Origin: CAVVFX01 sp963777595
GTDB lineage: Bacteria; Acidobacteriota; Terriglobia; Bryobacterales; Bryobacteraceae
Reading direction: 5' to 3'
Assembly: GCA_963777595.1 (NCBI GenBank)
Contig: CAVZRE010000011.1
Coordinates: 1 to 64,000 of the forward strand
Length of the DNA stretch: 64,000 nucleotides
The notes beneath the pieces were generated by a model. That model was not told the DNA's origin. It ran no database searches and was given only the letters and a program-made list of their open reading frames with translations. A program made the position numbers and the translations under genes. Of this stretch, positions 20,061 through 29,048 are shown in pieces (position 1 is the first letter of the stretch; every line of letters begins with the position of its first letter).

Positions 20061-21027
20061 ACGTGTTACAGGTTCTTTACCAGCGGTCTAACAGGCGACT
20101 ACGTACCGCTCGGATCCTACAATACACGTCCCATTAGCATAAGCGCAGAAACGGCGATGAACAGGACACGCAAAGAAACAAAAAAAACCAGTGCAGACTG
20201 GAGTCACGAAAACGGGATCAACCAATACCGTGTCTCGGGTGATGGTAACTCCAAAAATAGCCTCTCTCAGTATAAAGTTAATTTCCGGTTCCTTGCAGGA
20301 CTGCTGGAGTTGCGTGAGGAGATTCGGTTCGGACGATGCGAGTGCACGTTCCACTTCTTGCCGCGGGCTGGGATTCCAGTGATAGCGCAGGAGAAACCGG
20401 CGCCGGACGGCAAATGCTCGAGGACGGTATGCGCATCTATTGGGAGGGAGGATGGGGCAGGGGTGCTGGAAAAGGTTGACCCCAGCGCGATCCCACGAGC
20501 AAGTCGACCCACCCCTCGTGTTGGGATCGGCGTACCTGCACGTCAAGGACATGACGGCACAGCGCAAGAAGGTGCTGCAAATCGATGTCAGAAATATCCA
20601 GGCGATCCGCACGCGTGGCCAAGGGTATTGGACTCTCGGCGGCGAGGCCAAAGACGGACGGACCAACATCGGTTCTTGGCATCGGGCCGCTGAATAACTA
20701 TTTGAAACTGTGGGCAACTTACGACCTGATGACGGAATCGGACGAATCGAGGGTCAGTATTTTCACCGGCAAGGGAAGCCGAGCAGGCGCAGAAGTTACG
20801 GCGGAAACAATCGGGGATGTCAGAAACCGAAACACTGGCCACCTACGTCGCAATCTCGGGTGGCCGCGCAGTGTGCTCGGCGATCCAGCGGTTTCGACGG
20901 GCTTGGAGAGTTTATATGCCGCACCCGCCAGAACAGCGCGTTTGGCGAGTGTGAGGTCCGCCTGACCGCGTGAGGAAGCGGTGAGTTCGGCATCCTGACC
21001 CCGCGTTCGTCGATTCAACACAGGATC
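20061..21027. other. Region without an intact gene, possibly a fossil gene
   Basis: Several short overlapping frames exist. Two plus-strand pieces in different frames look protein-like: VLQIDVRNIQAIRTRGQGYW (about 20570-20630) and LNNYLKLWATYDLMTES (about 20690-20740). They could be parts of one frameshifted gene, but no family was recognised. No RNA gene seen. Confidence 0.3.
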
Positions 21028-22254
21028 TTACTGCCCTTCGAAATAGCTCTTCAGCGAACTGTCCGCCAAAACAGTGCTGGAGGCGATCGCCTCATTCCAT
21101 CTTAGGTTCTGAGGATGCCAGGTTGCGCAACCCAAGCTGTAAGTCATATCCGCCGACCCCGTGCAGCAATAGTGGACGCCGGCCACTTGCAGAGTTTCGA
21201 AATCCAGAACGGGCGATCCCGATTGCCCCCCTCGCGTGTTGGCGCTGTAGGTGAACACGCTGATTCCGTCGTGGGAATTTGAACCGTAAAGATTACCGGG
21301 TGACGTCACCTTGGCGGCCGCTGGATAAGCCGTTCGAAACTGACAGAAGTAGAGAGCGGTCGGGTCCTGCTCATATTGGCACACTAGCGGAGTCAGGTCG
21401 CTCAATTGTGGATATCCTAGAACCAGTAGGCGTTTCGGCGGGGATTGTGTTTTCGAAACGCTAAGGGCGGGAACGGAATCCGCCCCAGAGATCTGAACCA
21501 CCGCCACGTCGCATCCCTTCGCCGAGCCTGCGGCCAGAATTTTGGAAACGGGATACGTGACCATGTTGCTGGGTAAAGGACCGGTTTTAGGCAAAGTCAT
21601 TTCGGAGAAGTCCACAACTGCATGCCGGTCATTCCTGAGCACGAGTTGACCATCGCTCACATCCGTGAGTTCGCTGATGACATGGCATGCCGTCGTTACA
21701 ATATTCGTCTTTGTGACAAACCCCGTGCCTTCAAAGTGCCAGTTGCCATCGGCGGGATTCGACCAGAGAATGCGCCCTACCGATTTGGCGATGTTGGGTA
21801 GCTGGGCGAGTCGGAGTCTAAGCGCTTGGATCTCCGCCGGTGACAGCGGGGATGACGACTGAAAGGTTGAAATAATTGCATCCGCCTCCGCGGCCGGGCT
21901 GGGGGTTAGAGCCGGATCGACCAGTTGCTGCGTACGTTGTATTCTCATCAAGAGATCGTTCTTCTCCGTCAAAGTCAGCTTGTGCGGATCGAGCGTTACC
22001 AGCGAGTTCAGGTTTCCTGCGACCTTAAAGGATAAAGGCACAGACATGAGCTGGCTTTGCAAGGCGTCGGAGATCCTGGTTTTCCGGTCGATAGGAAAAT
22101 TCTTAAGTTGCCCCTGGACCGCGGACACCGCCGTTGTCGCCTCTCGATCCAGGACGCTTACATCCTCCTGCGCCCTGGATGCCGGACGTTGAGCGCACGC
22201 GCAGACGCATAGAATCGAGACCAAAAGCGCGCGACTCCATCGATCGGTGACCAT
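21028..22254 (-). CDS. Secreted trypsin-like serine protease
   Basis: The 408-aa protein starts at ATG 22254, one base after the upstream gene's stop (TAA-C-ATG). It has an N-terminal signal segment (ALLVSILCVCACAQ, possibly a lipobox). The S1/PA-fold triad is visible: His in TTACHVI, Asp in GCDVAVVQI and Ser in RGGQSGSPVLD. A helical region of about 150 residues precedes the protease domain. It is probably periplasmic or outer-membrane attached and is co-transcribed with the beta-rich protein upstream. The substrate is unknown; the pair could be a protease with its outer-membrane partner. Confidence 0.8.
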   Translation of the reverse strand: MVTDRWSRALLVSILCVCACAQRPASRAQEDVSVLDREATTAVSAVQGQLKNFPIDRKTRISDALQSQLMSVPLSFKVAGNLNSLVTLDPHKLTLTEKNDLLMRIQRTQQLVDPALTPSPAAEADAIISTFQSSSPLSPAEIQALRLRLAQLPNIAKSVGRILWSNPADGNWHFEGTGFVTKTNIVTTACHVISELTDVSDGQLVLRNDRHAVVDFSEMTLPKTGPLPSNMVTYPVSKILAAGSAKGCDVAVVQISGADSVPALSVSKTQSPPKRLLVLGYPQLSDLTPLVCQYEQDPTALYFCQFRTAYPAAAKVTSPGNLYGSNSHDGISVFTYSANTRGGQSGSPVLDFETLQVAGVHYCCTGSADMTYSLGCATWHPQNLRWNEAIASSTVLADSSLKSYFEGQ

Positions 22255-22255
22255 G

Positions 22256-23473
22256 TTAATTTCCACCTGTAGCTGGGGTCTTCGAAGGTGTAACGCTTCC
22301 ATTCAGACCGAACTGGCTGAAGTCTTTCGCTTTGTAGGAGAGCCCAAAGCCAAACCTCCAGGTCCACCGGTTGGTCGCAGTCGGGGTGGCGAGACCCGAT
22401 GGTATCGCCTGGTTCACCTGCGAAAAACCTGCAGGAAAATCAGCGAACTGTCCGAGGTGGAACCCGGGAGTGATGTAGAACCGATGATATAGATGGATAC
22501 TCACCCCGGCAAAGTACCCAAACGAGGAGGTATCGGAGTTGCTGCCCAATCGGAAGACCGGACCCGTAGAAAGCGCAAAGCCGATACGCTCCCAGTCGGC
22601 AAACGGTATTTCGTAGTTTAGAAGTGCGACGGCAGTGGGGCTAAACCGGGAGAGTCCGTCCACGCTGAGAATATTGGTCGTTCCTGTTCCGCTTGCGTTA
22701 GGCGCGCTCTTGGAGGAGTAGGAACGATTTTGAATTTCACTGAAAAGCGCTCCGGCCGAGAGGGTCAAACGATTATTGGCGGGCTGAAGATCGACGGAAT
22801 AAGTACCGTTAACGGTTGGCGTGCCTAACCACAATTCGTCGACTTCCAGTGACGTCGTCGCTTCCGGGCTTAATTCAATGGCTTTAGATTTAACAATCGA
22901 ATGAGGCCCATTGAACTTTGCCAACGCCGCTGAGATGCTGTCGTTAGCTGACTTCACGGCTGCTGCGTAGGTGGGCGAGGTGCATGTCGCCGTGAACGCG
23001 CCGAGCGCGGTCTGTGCAGCGCCAATCTTCGGATCCACCGCTGTATGCCACAGATCTTGTGCCTCGCCGAGCGGGATGCTACAGGGTTTCGCCGCCGAAC
23101 AGCCGGACTTTGTCGACGGAGTTTTTACGAATGCGTCTTCGGCATCGGTCAGCGCCTTTTGTGAAGCCAGTACGTCGGAGAAGTCACAAGTCGAAACAGC
23201 TTCCCCCGCGGCCCCGGCCGCTCGCCCGGCAATGGAAAAGGCCTTACCAATATTGTCGAAATCAGAAATTGCCAGAGGTTTTAACTGATAGGAAATGGAA
23301 TAGGTGAACATCAGATCATTTATGTTGTCCACTCTCATGTTAGCCATAACGTCCTTTTCGACAGAGGACGGTTGAGACGTAATTTTCTTGGATGCCCAAT
23401 CGACGATGATATCCTGTCCAAATAAGTTCCATGCCACCATGAAACAAATGAAATGCTTCGCGATAGTTCTCAT
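22256..23473 (-). CDS. Secreted outer-membrane-like protein
   Basis: 405 aa with a signal peptide (HFICFMVAWNLFGQ). The middle is Ala-rich and helical with paired Cys residues (CDFSDV, SGCSAAKPCSIP). The last 200 residues alternate in the manner of beta-barrel strands (FGYFAGVSIHLYHRFYITPG, RWTWRFGFGLSYK). This suggests a small outer-membrane barrel or barrel-anchored protein. It is the first gene of a two-gene operon with the serine protease. Function unknown. Confidence 0.65.
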   Translation of the reverse strand: MRTIAKHFICFMVAWNLFGQDIIVDWASKKITSQPSSVEKDVMANMRVDNINDLMFTYSISYQLKPLAISDFDNIGKAFSIAGRAAGAAGEAVSTCDFSDVLASQKALTDAEDAFVKTPSTKSGCSAAKPCSIPLGEAQDLWHTAVDPKIGAAQTALGAFTATCTSPTYAAAVKSANDSISAALAKFNGPHSIVKSKAIELSPEATTSLEVDELWLGTPTVNGTYSVDLQPANNRLTLSAGALFSEIQNRSYSSKSAPNASGTGTTNILSVDGLSRFSPTAVALLNYEIPFADWERIGFALSTGPVFRLGSNSDTSSFGYFAGVSIHLYHRFYITPGFHLGQFADFPAGFSQVNQAIPSGLATPTATNRWTWRFGFGLSYKAKDFSQFGLNGSVTPSKTPATGGN

Positions 23474-24004
23474 TTAAACTCTCTTGATTTGAATTGATCT
23501 TGGAGCCTGCGATCTCATAATGTTTAGCGGAATCAGAGCTAAAGGGTGGACAGTAAATAACGCAATTTCCCAAAGTCGGAGAAACCGGGACATCAGAACT
23601 TAATACTCTGATGTGCCGACTTGACCCCACAGGACCGCATGAGTCGCCCAGCGTCACAAGCCTTGCTGAGACGCCTTGGCTGGACCACCTTTAGCGCCTC
23701 GATCCACAGAACCGGAAGCGCCAGCGGTTCCGATCGTCGGTGAACCAGAAACCGGATACCGAGGCGTGGATTTCCTCCAGGGGCAGAACCGCCCGGTTGC
23801 GGGGTGCACGTACTGCTTCAGAAGACGCGAAAAACGTCGATCATCTTTGAGTTTGTGCTGTAGGGACGGGTATTCTGGGAACTACCAGCGATGGAGACGA
23901 TTTCTACAATTTACCTTGCACGATTCCAGTGAACGGAACTGACGCGCAGAGCGAACTCTGGTTTCCACGCGGCTGTCAGCGCCGGTGCAAAAAAAACCAT
24001 AGTG
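23474..24004. other. Gene-free region
   Basis: No supported gene. A short open plus-strand stretch near 23870-24010 contains DGDDFYNLPCTIPVNGTDAQ, but it lacks a start and was not recognised. Confidence 0.35.
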
Positions 24005-24480
24005 CCGGTTGAAAATCCCCCAGCTCACGCGAGACGGAATGAGCGTTCTCGCAATCAGCAACCTGACCGGTTACGACCGGAATTACCTTGCCGAGCCGAC
24101 GGTGGTGCCGGTTTTGACGCGCTTTTCGTGGAGGCAGATAAAGGCTCTTGTGAATCGTATGATGTTCACACGTCTTCCATCCTACGCGGAGAACCCGTTT
24201 ACGTTCTAGGGCTTCTTCGAGCACCAGTCGAACCGTCCAGCCAGCGCAGCCTTCCTTGTGCAAACGATGGCGGTTTCCGCGCTGGTCAGCATGGATACAC
24301 CGGAGGCGGTCGGTCAGTCGGGTTCTCGGCGTCTGCGTGCGAGGGCCAGTTCCAGCGCCCGACGCGAAGGCAGATCGACGCTAGCGGGTATGAAATACCC
24401 GTGGTCTTCTTCAACCGGCACGCCATCGACTGCGCATGTTCATGGTTCGGATCGAGACGTTGGACGCAGATGGTGACTAA
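24005..24480 (+). pseudogene. Possible remnant of an IS21-type transposase (IstA-like)
   Basis: The stretch starting near 24009 reads LTRDGMSVLAISNLTGYDR then YLAEPTVVPV, resembling the N-terminal helix-turn-helix of IS21 IstA proteins (a REIA-like helix followed by RKYLAEP). Further on, in other frames, pieces such as GYTGG could match the central part. It would require several frameshifts and there is no IstB partner. The evidence is thin. Confidence 0.25.
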
Positions 24481-24668
24481 GCCCGCATCGCCGCCAAATC
24501 GTCGAGCAGTCGCTTAAAACACCTTACTCACCCTTTAGAGGTTTTGATGCCAACCGCCGGGATTTCGAGTCTTGTTCTTTCCCGCCGACCGCTGCCTTGG
24601 CCTGTGGCAAGATGTCTCCGTCCTTCCGTCTCGTCCATCAATGACTTCGTTAAGCGGCGGAAGTAACG

Positions 24669-24827
24669 TTAGTGGAAGATACCCAGCATGTAGGCGACGA
24701 GCAGAATCAAGAGTATGGTGCCCAATCCAATGCCGGCGCCGCCACCATAACCCCAGCGACTATGGCCATAGTAGCCGCCACCCCCGCCTAAGACCAGCAA
24801 CAAAACGATAATCAGCAATAACATCAT
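24669..24827 (-). CDS. Small Gly-rich membrane protein (52 aa, DUF3309-like)
   Basis: ATG 24827 has GAGG six bases upstream. The protein is one strongly hydrophobic helix (LLLIIVLLLVLGGGGG), a Tyr/Gly-rich link (YYGHSRWGYGGG) and a second helix (LGTILLILLVAYMLG). This layout matches the short DUF3309-type proteins common in soil bacteria. Function unknown; often stress-related by context. It appears to be a single-gene unit. Confidence 0.65.
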   Translation of the reverse strand: MMLLLIIVLLLVLGGGGGYYGHSRWGYGGGAGIGLGTILLILLVAYMLGIFH

Positions 24828-25109
24828 TGAATCCTCAATTTCTGTCAAAGCAATTTGTGAGCCACGGTTTATATCCCCGCGCAGCCCCGACACCTTGGTT
24901 CGTGCAGCCGCCATACTTGACCCCGGCACGGCTGCGTGCAATCGCCTCGGTGCAGTAACTGCATCCGTAAGTGCAGAATCTGCGTACCCGCGACATGCCT
25001 CCGTTCTTTGATGAGCCCGTTCGATATCTTTGACGTCTCTCGGAGTTCGGTCCGGAATAGCTTGAGTCGTTCTTCCTGGCCATCGTGAATCATCTTGCTG
25101 CCCCTATCC

Positions 25110-25410
25110 TTGTCACGGACAACGATCGCAATTACCGGGAAGCCAGCACTTTCATGGAAAGGTCGGTCATCCTTTCGAGATGTCCCGGCCTGCGCGCTTC
25201 TGTAGTCGAGATACAGCCTGATGCCATGCTGAGCGCTGGAAGTTCGGCGCTTGAGCAGGTCGAACGGCAGCATAACATCAAGGTGTTGAAGGAGAGTGGG
25301 GGTAATTACCATCGCCGCACCAGCCTTGCGCTGTATCGGACGACCCTGAACGCCATGATGCGCACGCTCGGCATCTCTCGTAAGGACCTATTGCTACAGA
25401 GCAACGGTGA
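25110..25410 (+). pseudogene. 3' remnant of a sigma-54 activator gene
   Basis: The open frame encodes REASTFMERSVILSRCPGLRA, then ALEQVERQHNIKVLKESGG and LYRTTLNAMMRTLGISRK. This is the end of an AAA+ domain (compare RELQNFIERSVIL) followed by a Fis-type helix-turn-helix with a short deletion. The ATPase core, GAFTGA motif and start are absent. It is therefore a third, decayed relative of the receiver-less activators at 39332 and 46748. Confidence 0.55.
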
Positions 25411-25793
25411 TCGCCAGGTTAATTTCCGGATAGCGGCGATCGTGAAGATAGTAGCAATTCTCGTAATCGATATAGCATTCGTTGGAGGCATACCAGTTGG
25501 AGGCCCAGTTTTGGCTCCCGTTCTGCTGCGGGGTAGTGTGTCCCTGCCATTCGCCGGCCTTCACCCAGCCACGCTGTTGCTGCCACGCTTGTGCCACCGC
25601 TCGAGTCCGCTGCGGTTGGGCCTGTACCTGAGGTTGCGATTGCCGTTCTTGCACTTGAGCGCGCTGTTGCGGCTGCTGCGCGTGCTGTTCCTCTGGCCTC
25701 GCCTGCTTCTCTTCGTGTTGTGCCCACATTGGCGAAATCGTTTCCAAAAACAAAAAGACTGCGGCTGTGGCCGATTACTGTCATAAATTTCAT
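25394..25793 (-). pseudogene. Gln-rich secreted protein, frameshifted after the signal peptide
   Basis: ATG 25793 has a clear AGGAG eight bases upstream and begins MKFMTV. The rest of the signal peptide (ATAAVFLFLETISPMWAQ) and the mature protein lie in another frame, so one indel near 25775 separates start and body. The body is Gln/Glu/Arg-rich (KQARPEEQHAQQPQQRAQVQ), then WQQQRGWVKAGEW and a C-terminal ECYIDYENCYYLHDRRYPEIN. The pattern matches a lineage-restricted acidobacterial secreted family, but about 50 residues between the two conserved blocks seem to be missing. Confidence 0.5.
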
Positions 25794-26335
25794 GATATTG
25801 ACTCCTGCGTTTCTCACGCACGCGTGCGGCCACAAGTTCGGAAAAAACAGATGGTCTGCTCTGTGCGCGCAGGAATGTCAATACCGGTTGAAATCCCCTA
25901 AAGTTCCGGTCGTAGATTCCCCAGCCCTCGCCGGGTGGTGGTTTACAGATTCGGCTGGCGAATGATACATAGTAGTCAGCCGGTGAAGCGGAGGCAGGCA
26001 ATGCAGGAGTGCAACCTGCCAAGGAATAACTGGCTGCAAACTCATCAAGACGATGGGCCACGTGGCGTTTCACAACCGCTTACAACGCCTGAAGCAGGGT
26101 TCAACACGGATTCCGTTCGAGCTGCTGGAGAACCTTCGCTTAGAGTTATAGCCCGACGTCAAGAATAAGATATTGCGTCGCAAACCAGTTTTCTGGATCG
26201 GAGAGTTGCGACCACGCTCCGTCATTTGACTACCGTGGTCATCATCGGGTAGCTCACCGCTATCCGAAGCGAATTGGTCCAAAAGCTGCGGTTGGCGGAA
26301 CGCGTGCAACTGCGAATGGGAAAGGTAAATCGTTA
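25794..26335. other. Gene-free region
   Basis: No supported gene. A 33-codon frame near 26055 (MGHVAFHNRLQRLKQ) has no ribosome site and no recognisable family. Confidence 0.4.
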
Positions 26336-26491
26336 ATGGCTAATCTCGAAACCAAGAAGTGTGCGCATCCGGCCTGCCGGTGCATCGTGGAAGATTCAAA
26401 GAAGTACTGCAGCCAGCGCTGCGAAGACGCGGGATCAGAGGTAGAGATCTCGTGCGACTGTGCACATCCAGGCTGCTCGCTTTCAGAATAG
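26336..26491 (+). CDS. Bacterial metallothionein-like protein (51 aa)
   Basis: ATG 26336 is preceded by AAAGG. The 51 residues contain eight Cys (9, 14, 16, 25, 29, 40, 42, 47) and two likely ligand His (11, 44) in the patterns CAHPACRC, YCSQRC and CDCAHPGC. This matches SmtA/BmtA-type bacterial metallothioneins, which bind Zn, Cd or Cu in a thiolate cluster. Length is close to the family's usual 50-60. It stands alone without a visible ArsR/SmtB repressor next to it. Confidence 0.8.
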   Translation: MANLETKKCAHPACRCIVEDSKKYCSQRCEDAGSEVEISCDCAHPGCSLSE

Positions 26492-26953
26492 GACCCGGCT
26501 CAGCCCGCAGGCCGATTTACAATCGGCTCTGCGGGATAGAAGAATGTCTGCTACGCGGAGCACGAGCCCATTGCCCGTGACGCCGACCTCCTCCGTTTCC
26601 AACCAGCCAGCTTCTCTCGAGCTCCAAAAGAACTGAGGTTCACGCCGGTTAGCAGAAACAACCGTGGCGGCCTTACTCCTCCTTCCGTCGACGATCCAAA
26701 ATTCAGCAATCGTGTGAAATCAGAAGCGGTGAGCGTCACGCCTCTGTTTCAAGCCCATTGAGCAACACGGTGATGCTCCCCATTGTTGTTTGTACTGCAA
26801 CGCTTATCGTGACGCTGGGAAAATTTGGCGACCTGGAACGTCACCACACCGGGCCCCCGCGCGACGCCCCCGGGGTGGTAGACGTAGCTGCGGATGCAGG
26901 GCTGCTGTGCGACTCGGTTCGTGTGGAACTCAGTTCATTGGCACCGACTCGAC
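26492..26953. other. Gene-free region downstream of enolase
   Basis: Only short unsupported frames; no RNA gene or clear terminator recognised. Confidence 0.4.
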
Positions 26954-28273
26954 TCAGGAGACGGCGATGAGCGCATTAGGGACTTTAACCTCAGAGCATC
27001 GGAAGGCGGAGCGGCCTGCGAATCTGGAGTTCCCTTCCAAGCGCTCCTCGATTCGTAGAAACTGATTAAATTTCGCGATTCGCTCACTTCGGCAACCGGA
27101 ACCGGTTTTGATGTGGCCGGCGCTAGTCGCCACGGTCAGGTCCGCGATGAAGGTGTCCTCTGTTTCCCCAGATCGGTGCGAGACGAAGCAACGATAGCCG
27201 TTTTTCGCGGCCAGTTCCATGGTGTCCAGAGTCTCAATCACGCTGCCGATCTGATTTAGCTTGATCAGGATCGCGTTTGCGATACCCTTATCGATTCCCT
27301 CTTGCAGAATGCGAGGATTCGTGCAGAAAATGTCGTCTCCGACCAGTTCGATTCTCTGGCCGAGCACTGACGTGAGATTGGCCCAGCCCTCCCAATCGTT
27401 TTCGCCCATGCCATCCTCAAGCAGCACGATCGGATATTGGTTTGCCCAGGATTCCCAAAGCTTCACCATTTTGTCCGACGAGATTTCCTTCTTCGTCGAC
27501 TTGAAGAAGACATATTTTCCGTCGTCCCACATTTCGCTCGCGGCAGGATCGAGACAGATTGAGACGTCGATAGAAGGCCTATAACCCGCCCTCGCGATCG
27601 CTTCCAGAATGAGTTCTACGGCTTCCTCGTTCGATTTTAGATCCGGAGCGAAGCCGCCCTCGTCGCCGACCGCAGTGCTGTAACCCTTCCCCTTGAGAAC
27701 CTGTTTGAGCGTGTGAAAGGTTTCAATGCCCATTCGAATGGCTTCGGCGAATGAGTGGGCATTGTGGGGAGCGATCATGAACTCCTGAAAATCGACAGTG
27801 TTATCGGCGTGCTTGCCACCGTTGAGAACATTCAGACAAGGCACGGGCAGAGTGCAAGCGCCGGCGCCGCCGAGGTACCGATATAGGGGCAAGGAATGGG
27901 CGATGGCCGCAGCCCGCGCCGTCGCCATAGAAACGGCAAGAATCGCATTCGCCCCGAGGTTCGATTTGTTCGGTGTCCCGTCAGCTTCGATCATGGTCTG
28001 ATCGATGGTCCGTTGATTGGTTGCGTCCTTGCCTATGACTGCGGCCGCCAGCTCTTTGTTAACGTGAGCGACAGCCTTAGATACTCCCTTGCCGCCAAAC
28101 CGCTTCTTGTCTCCGTCACGCAACTCGACCGCTTCTTTTTCTCCGGTAGAGGCACCGGAAGGCACAGCAGCAACGCCTACTGCACCACCAGCGAGCCGAA
28201 CTTCGGCCTCAACTGTCGGATTACCGCGGGAATCGAAAATCTCGCGTCCGTGTACGCTAACGATGTTGGTCAT
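26954..28273 (-). CDS. eno: Enolase (phosphopyruvate hydratase)
   Basis: It converts 2-phosphoglycerate to phosphoenolpyruvate in glycolysis; cytoplasmic, Mg-dependent and sensitive to fluoride. The 439-aa protein has all family landmarks: GREIFDSRGNPTVEAEV at the N-terminus, PSGASTGEKEAVELRD, DFQEFMIAP, GDEGGFAPD, LLEDGM, LIKLNQIGSV (catalytic Lys), SHRSGETED and KTGSGCRSERIAKFNQ. ATG 28273 has AGGAG seven bases upstream. The last ~20 residues are slightly longer than usual. It is transcribed alone behind a leader carrying a fluoride riboswitch and terminator. Confidence 0.97.
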   Translation of the reverse strand: MTNIVSVHGREIFDSRGNPTVEAEVRLAGGAVGVAAVPSGASTGEKEAVELRDGDKKRFGGKGVSKAVAHVNKELAAAVIGKDATNQRTIDQTMIEADGTPNKSNLGANAILAVSMATARAAAIAHSLPLYRYLGGAGACTLPVPCLNVLNGGKHADNTVDFQEFMIAPHNAHSFAEAIRMGIETFHTLKQVLKGKGYSTAVGDEGGFAPDLKSNEEAVELILEAIARAGYRPSIDVSICLDPAASEMWDDGKYVFFKSTKKEISSDKMVKLWESWANQYPIVLLEDGMGENDWEGWANLTSVLGQRIELVGDDIFCTNPRILQEGIDKGIANAILIKLNQIGSVIETLDTMELAAKNGYRCFVSHRSGETEDTFIADLTVATSAGHIKTGSGCRSERIAKFNQFLRIEERLEGNSRFAGRSAFRCSEVKVPNALIAVS

Positions 28274-28301
28274 AAAGACTCCTGCCGCGCGGCCGAGGCT
28301 A

Positions 28302-28338
28302 GCAAAAAAAGAAAAGCTCCTACCTTGAGGTAGGAGCT
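28302..28338 (-). terminator. Intrinsic terminator in the eno leader (riboswitch expression platform)
   Basis: On the minus strand AGCTCCTACC-TCAA-GGTAGGAGCT forms a perfect 10-bp hairpin followed by a T-rich run (TTTTCTTTTTTT). It lies about 30 bases before the enolase start. Its 5' arm is the 3' end of the aptamer, so hairpin and aptamer pseudoknot exclude each other. Confidence 0.88.
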
Positions 28339-28390
28339 ATCATTCCCGACGTGTGCCGGGACGGTTAGTGGTGACGCCCCATCACCGCGC
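28329..28390 (-). ncRNA. Fluoride riboswitch (crcB motif) upstream of eno
   Basis: Read on the minus strand, the leader has the fluoride-aptamer layout: stem GGTGA/TCACC closing the loop TGGGGCG, the linker ACTAACCG, a second stem TCCCG/CGGGA, then the conserved 3' end TGATAGCTCCTACC. The loop GGGGC can pair with GCTCC at the 3' end as the pseudoknot that encloses fluoride. When the pseudoknot forms, AGCTCC cannot enter the downstream terminator hairpin, so fluoride should turn eno on. Fluoride inhibits enolase, and crcB-motif riboswitches are known upstream of eno genes. The structure was folded by eye only. Confidence 0.88.
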
Positions 28391-28407
28391 AATTGAATTC
28401 CAACTCC

Positions 28408-28413
28408 ACTATA
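28408..28413 (-). promoter_or_regulatory. Candidate -10 box for the eno leader
   Basis: TATAGT on the minus strand lies about 20 bases before the aptamer start, the right place for a -10 element. A weak -35 candidate (TTTAAC) is 17 bases further upstream. Confidence 0.35.
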
Positions 28414-29048
28414 CGCCCAATGCAGTCGCGGTTAAACAACATTCCTAAACTTACAATGGGCGACGCTGTAGGAGATTGCCTTCCTTGGGTTGGGTCGAAT
28501 CAGTAATCCAGACTTTGGTGGCCCAGGTAATTGAACGCGCGAAGGGTTGGCGCCGCGCGGATGGCTTTTCCAAGTACCTGGCGAAGAAGGGTAGGACGAA
28601 AGCGATGGGAACTGCCACCATCGCTTATGACCCTCGCCAGCATTCCAACCTTGTAGCCACCGTGATCGGCAGGGCCGTGCCGGCATTCGATTCACCGTCG
28701 CTCTCGGAATCAGATATAACTCGAAGTTCAAATCTCCGGGGCCGCTTTGTGGCGCAGGTGACTTCTTTCAAGAGCGCAATGATTCTACGCGATCGCCTAG
28801 ATTACTATTGTGCGGGAGAACGGTTCAAGTCATGAACCCAGCCGGACACAAGATGCGAAAGCTGGTTCCCTCATCCATTTATTCAATACATCGTTTGAGC
28901 TGATTGCACGAACCCTTAGGCGCGGCCAATCAGAGCGAATTGCAACTGTGTTCCGGGGAAAGCGGCGATTCCTGACTGTAAGTTCGTTTTCGGCCGGTGA
29001 GGACGGGTCCTTTCAGGACAGTCCTGAATAATCGTGGCGCATAACTCC
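28414..29048. other. Intergenic region with unsupported open frames
   Basis: Plus-strand frames such as 28476-28835 are open but have no ribosome site, family motif or conserved context. I see no reliable gene or RNA. Confidence 0.4.

Noticed and set aside
24869..25312. Minus-strand 147-codon frame
   Set aside because: Overlaps the plus-strand sigma-54 activator remnant, which explains the conserved sequence.
28476..28835. 119-codon plus-strand frame near the eno leader
   Set aside because: No ribosome site, no recognisable domain and no conserved context; kept only as intergenic sequence.
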